Assembly: GCF_002204795.1 (NCBI RefSeq)
Contig: NZ_NIXO01000021.1
Location: 1 to 64,000, forward strand
DNA length: 64,000 nucleotides
Reading direction: 5' to 3'
Origin: Pseudomonas sp. K2I15
GTDB taxonomy: Bacteria > Pseudomonadota > Gammaproteobacteria > Pseudomonadales > Pseudomonadaceae
Of the stretch, positions 62,599 to 64,000 are shown piece after piece; within the stretch, counting starts at the first letter, position 1; each line of letters opens with the position of its first letter. A program made the translations under genes and the position numbers. The notes under the pieces were generated by a model. The model saw nothing but the letters and a program-made list of their open reading frames with translations. It made no database searches and had not been told where the DNA came from.

Positions 62599-63708
62599 AT
62601 GACCCCGACAAATCGCAAAAAAATCGTGGTGGCGCATTCAATTCGAGCAGACGCGCCGTTGCACGAAGTCGAAACCAACCGCGCCCTGGCCCGCTGGCTG
62701 GCGCACATCCTCGGGCTCAAATACGGTGGCAGCTATAACCCTGAGCTGCACAGTGGGCGCGACCTCTACCTGTTACCCACTCAGACGCTGGTCGGCGCGG
62801 CCCAGGCGCGGCAATTGGGTGTCAAAGGCCCCGAGGACTTGTGGGGCGGTTATGTCGACCACGATTTCATCTGCACCAAGGCCATCAGCCACGGCCTGCT
62901 GAACAAAGCCGCGGTTGCCCCCGAAGGCTGGTCGCCGCTGTTTTCCGAGCGCATCCGCAATGTAGTGCTGGATGGCTTGAGTGTGCATGCCCTGGAAGAC
63001 GCGCGGCCGGCGGCGACCCATTTGCTGTACACCGGGCCGATCCGCCTCAAGCCCGTGCACGCCTGCGCCGGGCGCGGCCAGGAAGTGATCCGCAGCCTCG
63101 ACGAATTTGACGCAATCCTCGCGCGGCCCGATGCGGCGCAACTGTTCACCGAGGGTGTGGTGCTGGAGCAGGACCTGCACGATGTGGTCACCCACAGCGT
63201 CGGCCAGAGCTTTATCGGCGAGCACGTCATCAGCTACTGCGGTGATCAATACCTGACGCAGGACGGGCAGGGCGAAGAGGTCTATGGTGGTTCCAACCTG
63301 TTGGTGGTTCAGGGCTACTACGAAGACCTGCTCAAGCTCGACCTGCCCGATGACGTACGCCTGGCCATCCAACAAGCGCAGGCTTTCGATAACGCGGCCG
63401 ATGAGGCCTACCCGGGGTTCTATGCCTCGCGGCGCAATTACGACATCGCCCAAGGCCTGGACAGCGACGGCCAACGCCGCAGTGGCGTGCTGGAGCAATC
63501 CTGGCGCATGGGCGGGGCCAGCAGCGCGGAAGTCGCGGCGCTGCAAAGCTTCGTCAACAACCCCGGGCTGCGGGCGATTCATGTGTCGTCGGTAGAAACC
63601 TATGTCGATCAGCCACTGCCGGCTGACGCGATCGAGGTGTACCGGGGCCCGGCGGAAAACAGCGACTTTCTTCTCAAGTACGTGACGGTTAACTCTTATG
63701 ACGGCTAG
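62599..63708 (+). CDS. DUF3182 family protein
   Basis: 369 aa from the ATG at 62599, preceded by GGGGGACGC; a longer start at 62545 lacks a good site. The sequence (KKIVVAHSIRADAPLHEVET, LYTGPIRLKPVHACAGRGQE, LEQDLHDVVTHSVGQSFIGE) is that of the DUF3182 family, which looks ATP-grasp-like in its middle; function unknown. It overlaps the next gene by 11 bases, so they form an operon. Confidence 0.85.
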   Translation: MTPTNRKKIVVAHSIRADAPLHEVETNRALARWLAHILGLKYGGSYNPELHSGRDLYLLPTQTLVGAAQARQLGVKGPEDLWGGYVDHDFICTKAISHGLLNKAAVAPEGWSPLFSERIRNVVLDGLSVHALEDARPAATHLLYTGPIRLKPVHACAGRGQEVIRSLDEFDAILARPDAAQLFTEGVVLEQDLHDVVTHSVGQSFIGEHVISYCGDQYLTQDGQGEEVYGGSNLLVVQGYYEDLLKLDLPDDVRLAIQQAQAFDNAADEAYPGFYASRRNYDIAQGLDSDGQRRSGVLEQSWRMGGASSAEVAALQSFVNNPGLRAIHVSSVETYVDQPLPADAIEVYRGPAENSDFLLKYVTVNSYDG

Positions 63709-64000
63709 AAGCGAAACCATCGCTATTGATATCGACGACGAACAGATGAGCGGGACCTTCCTCAGTCCCAAATCGAAAGTGCCGGGGGTGTTGTTTGTGC
63801 ACGGCTGGGGCGGTAGCCAGGAGCGTGACCTGGAGCGCGCCAAGGGCATCGCCGGGCTTGGTTGTGTGTGCCTCACCTTCGACCTGCGCGGCCACGCCGG
63901 CAACGGTATTCCGCTGTCCCGCGTCACCCGCGAAGACAACCTGCGCGACCTGCTCGCCGCCTACGACCGCCTGCTGTCACACCCGGCCATCGACACCTCG
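63698..64000 (+). CDS. Alpha/beta hydrolase (partial, runs off the window)
   Basis: The first 101 codons are present (MTARSETIAIDIDDEQMSGT). VLFVHGWGGSQERDLER is the oxyanion-hole HGWG motif, and LTFDLRGHAGNG follows. The nucleophile elbow lies beyond the window. Starts within the end of the DUF3182 gene. Confidence 0.85.
   Translation, partial: MTARSETIAIDIDDEQMSGTFLSPKSKVPGVLFVHGWGGSQERDLERAKGIAGLGCVCLTFDLRGHAGNGIPLSRVTREDNLRDLLAAYDRLLSHPAIDTS

Overview
The window looks like a chromosome segment from a Pseudomonas of the P. fluorescens group. Its gene order matches what I know of Pseudomonas: rrn 5S, birA, coaX, a SPOR protein, tRNA-Tyr/Gly/Thr/Trp, secE-nusG, the L11-rpoBC cluster, the str, S10, spc and alpha operons, then katA, bfrA, uvrA, an MFS gene and ssb. 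Protein lengths and sequences (RpoB 1357 aa, RpoC 1399 aa with a TTG start, KatA 482 aa, UvrA 944 aa) also fit the genus.

Layout. 1-118 is the end of an rRNA operon. 284-2436 holds birA, coaX and a small SPOR protein. 2579-3101 holds four tRNA genes; the tufB gene found between tRNA-Thr and tRNA-Trp in P. aeruginosa is absent. 3147-15003 is secE nusG rplK rplA rplJ rplL rpoB rpoC. 15220-19540 is rpsL rpsG fusA tuf. 19682-33383 is the continuous S10/spc/alpha block from rpsJ to rplQ, including secY, rpmJ and rpoA. 33622-40693 holds katA, a bacterioferritin-type ferritin, uvrA (reverse strand), yajR and ssb.

The accessory part is an island of about 18.2 kb (40685-58937) inserted exactly at the 3' end of ssb and bounded by an imperfect 23-bp direct repeat that contains the ssb stop codon. 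It has the three parts of a GInt element: four overlapping or abutting genes ginABCD (three tyrosine recombinases and a small coiled-coil protein), cargo, and an AT-rich right end. The cargo looks like defence or conflict genes. It includes a three-gene operon matching the Detocs anti-phage two-component system (large histidine-kinase-like sensor, lone receiver, and a receiver fused to a nucleoside-phosphorylase-type ATP nucleosidase). It also has an XRE-ImmA/IrrE metallopeptidase with an unknown partner, an unrecognised zinc-ribbon protein, a DUF1543 protein, a small three-helix membrane protein, two related copies of a small Cys/His protein (one truncated), and an IS30-family element whose transposase has an in-frame amber codon.

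Right of the island (59015-64000) the core-like sequence resumes with a LysR regulator, tam, an isochorismatase-family hydrolase, a frameshifted GlxA-type AraC regulator, a DUF3182 gene and the start of an alpha/beta hydrolase.

The ribosomal and transcription genes form the growth-rate core. Promoters with good -35/-10 elements are visible ahead of the tRNA clusters, rpsL, rpsJ, rpsH and rpsM, and the rpsL promoter is followed by a leader hairpin.
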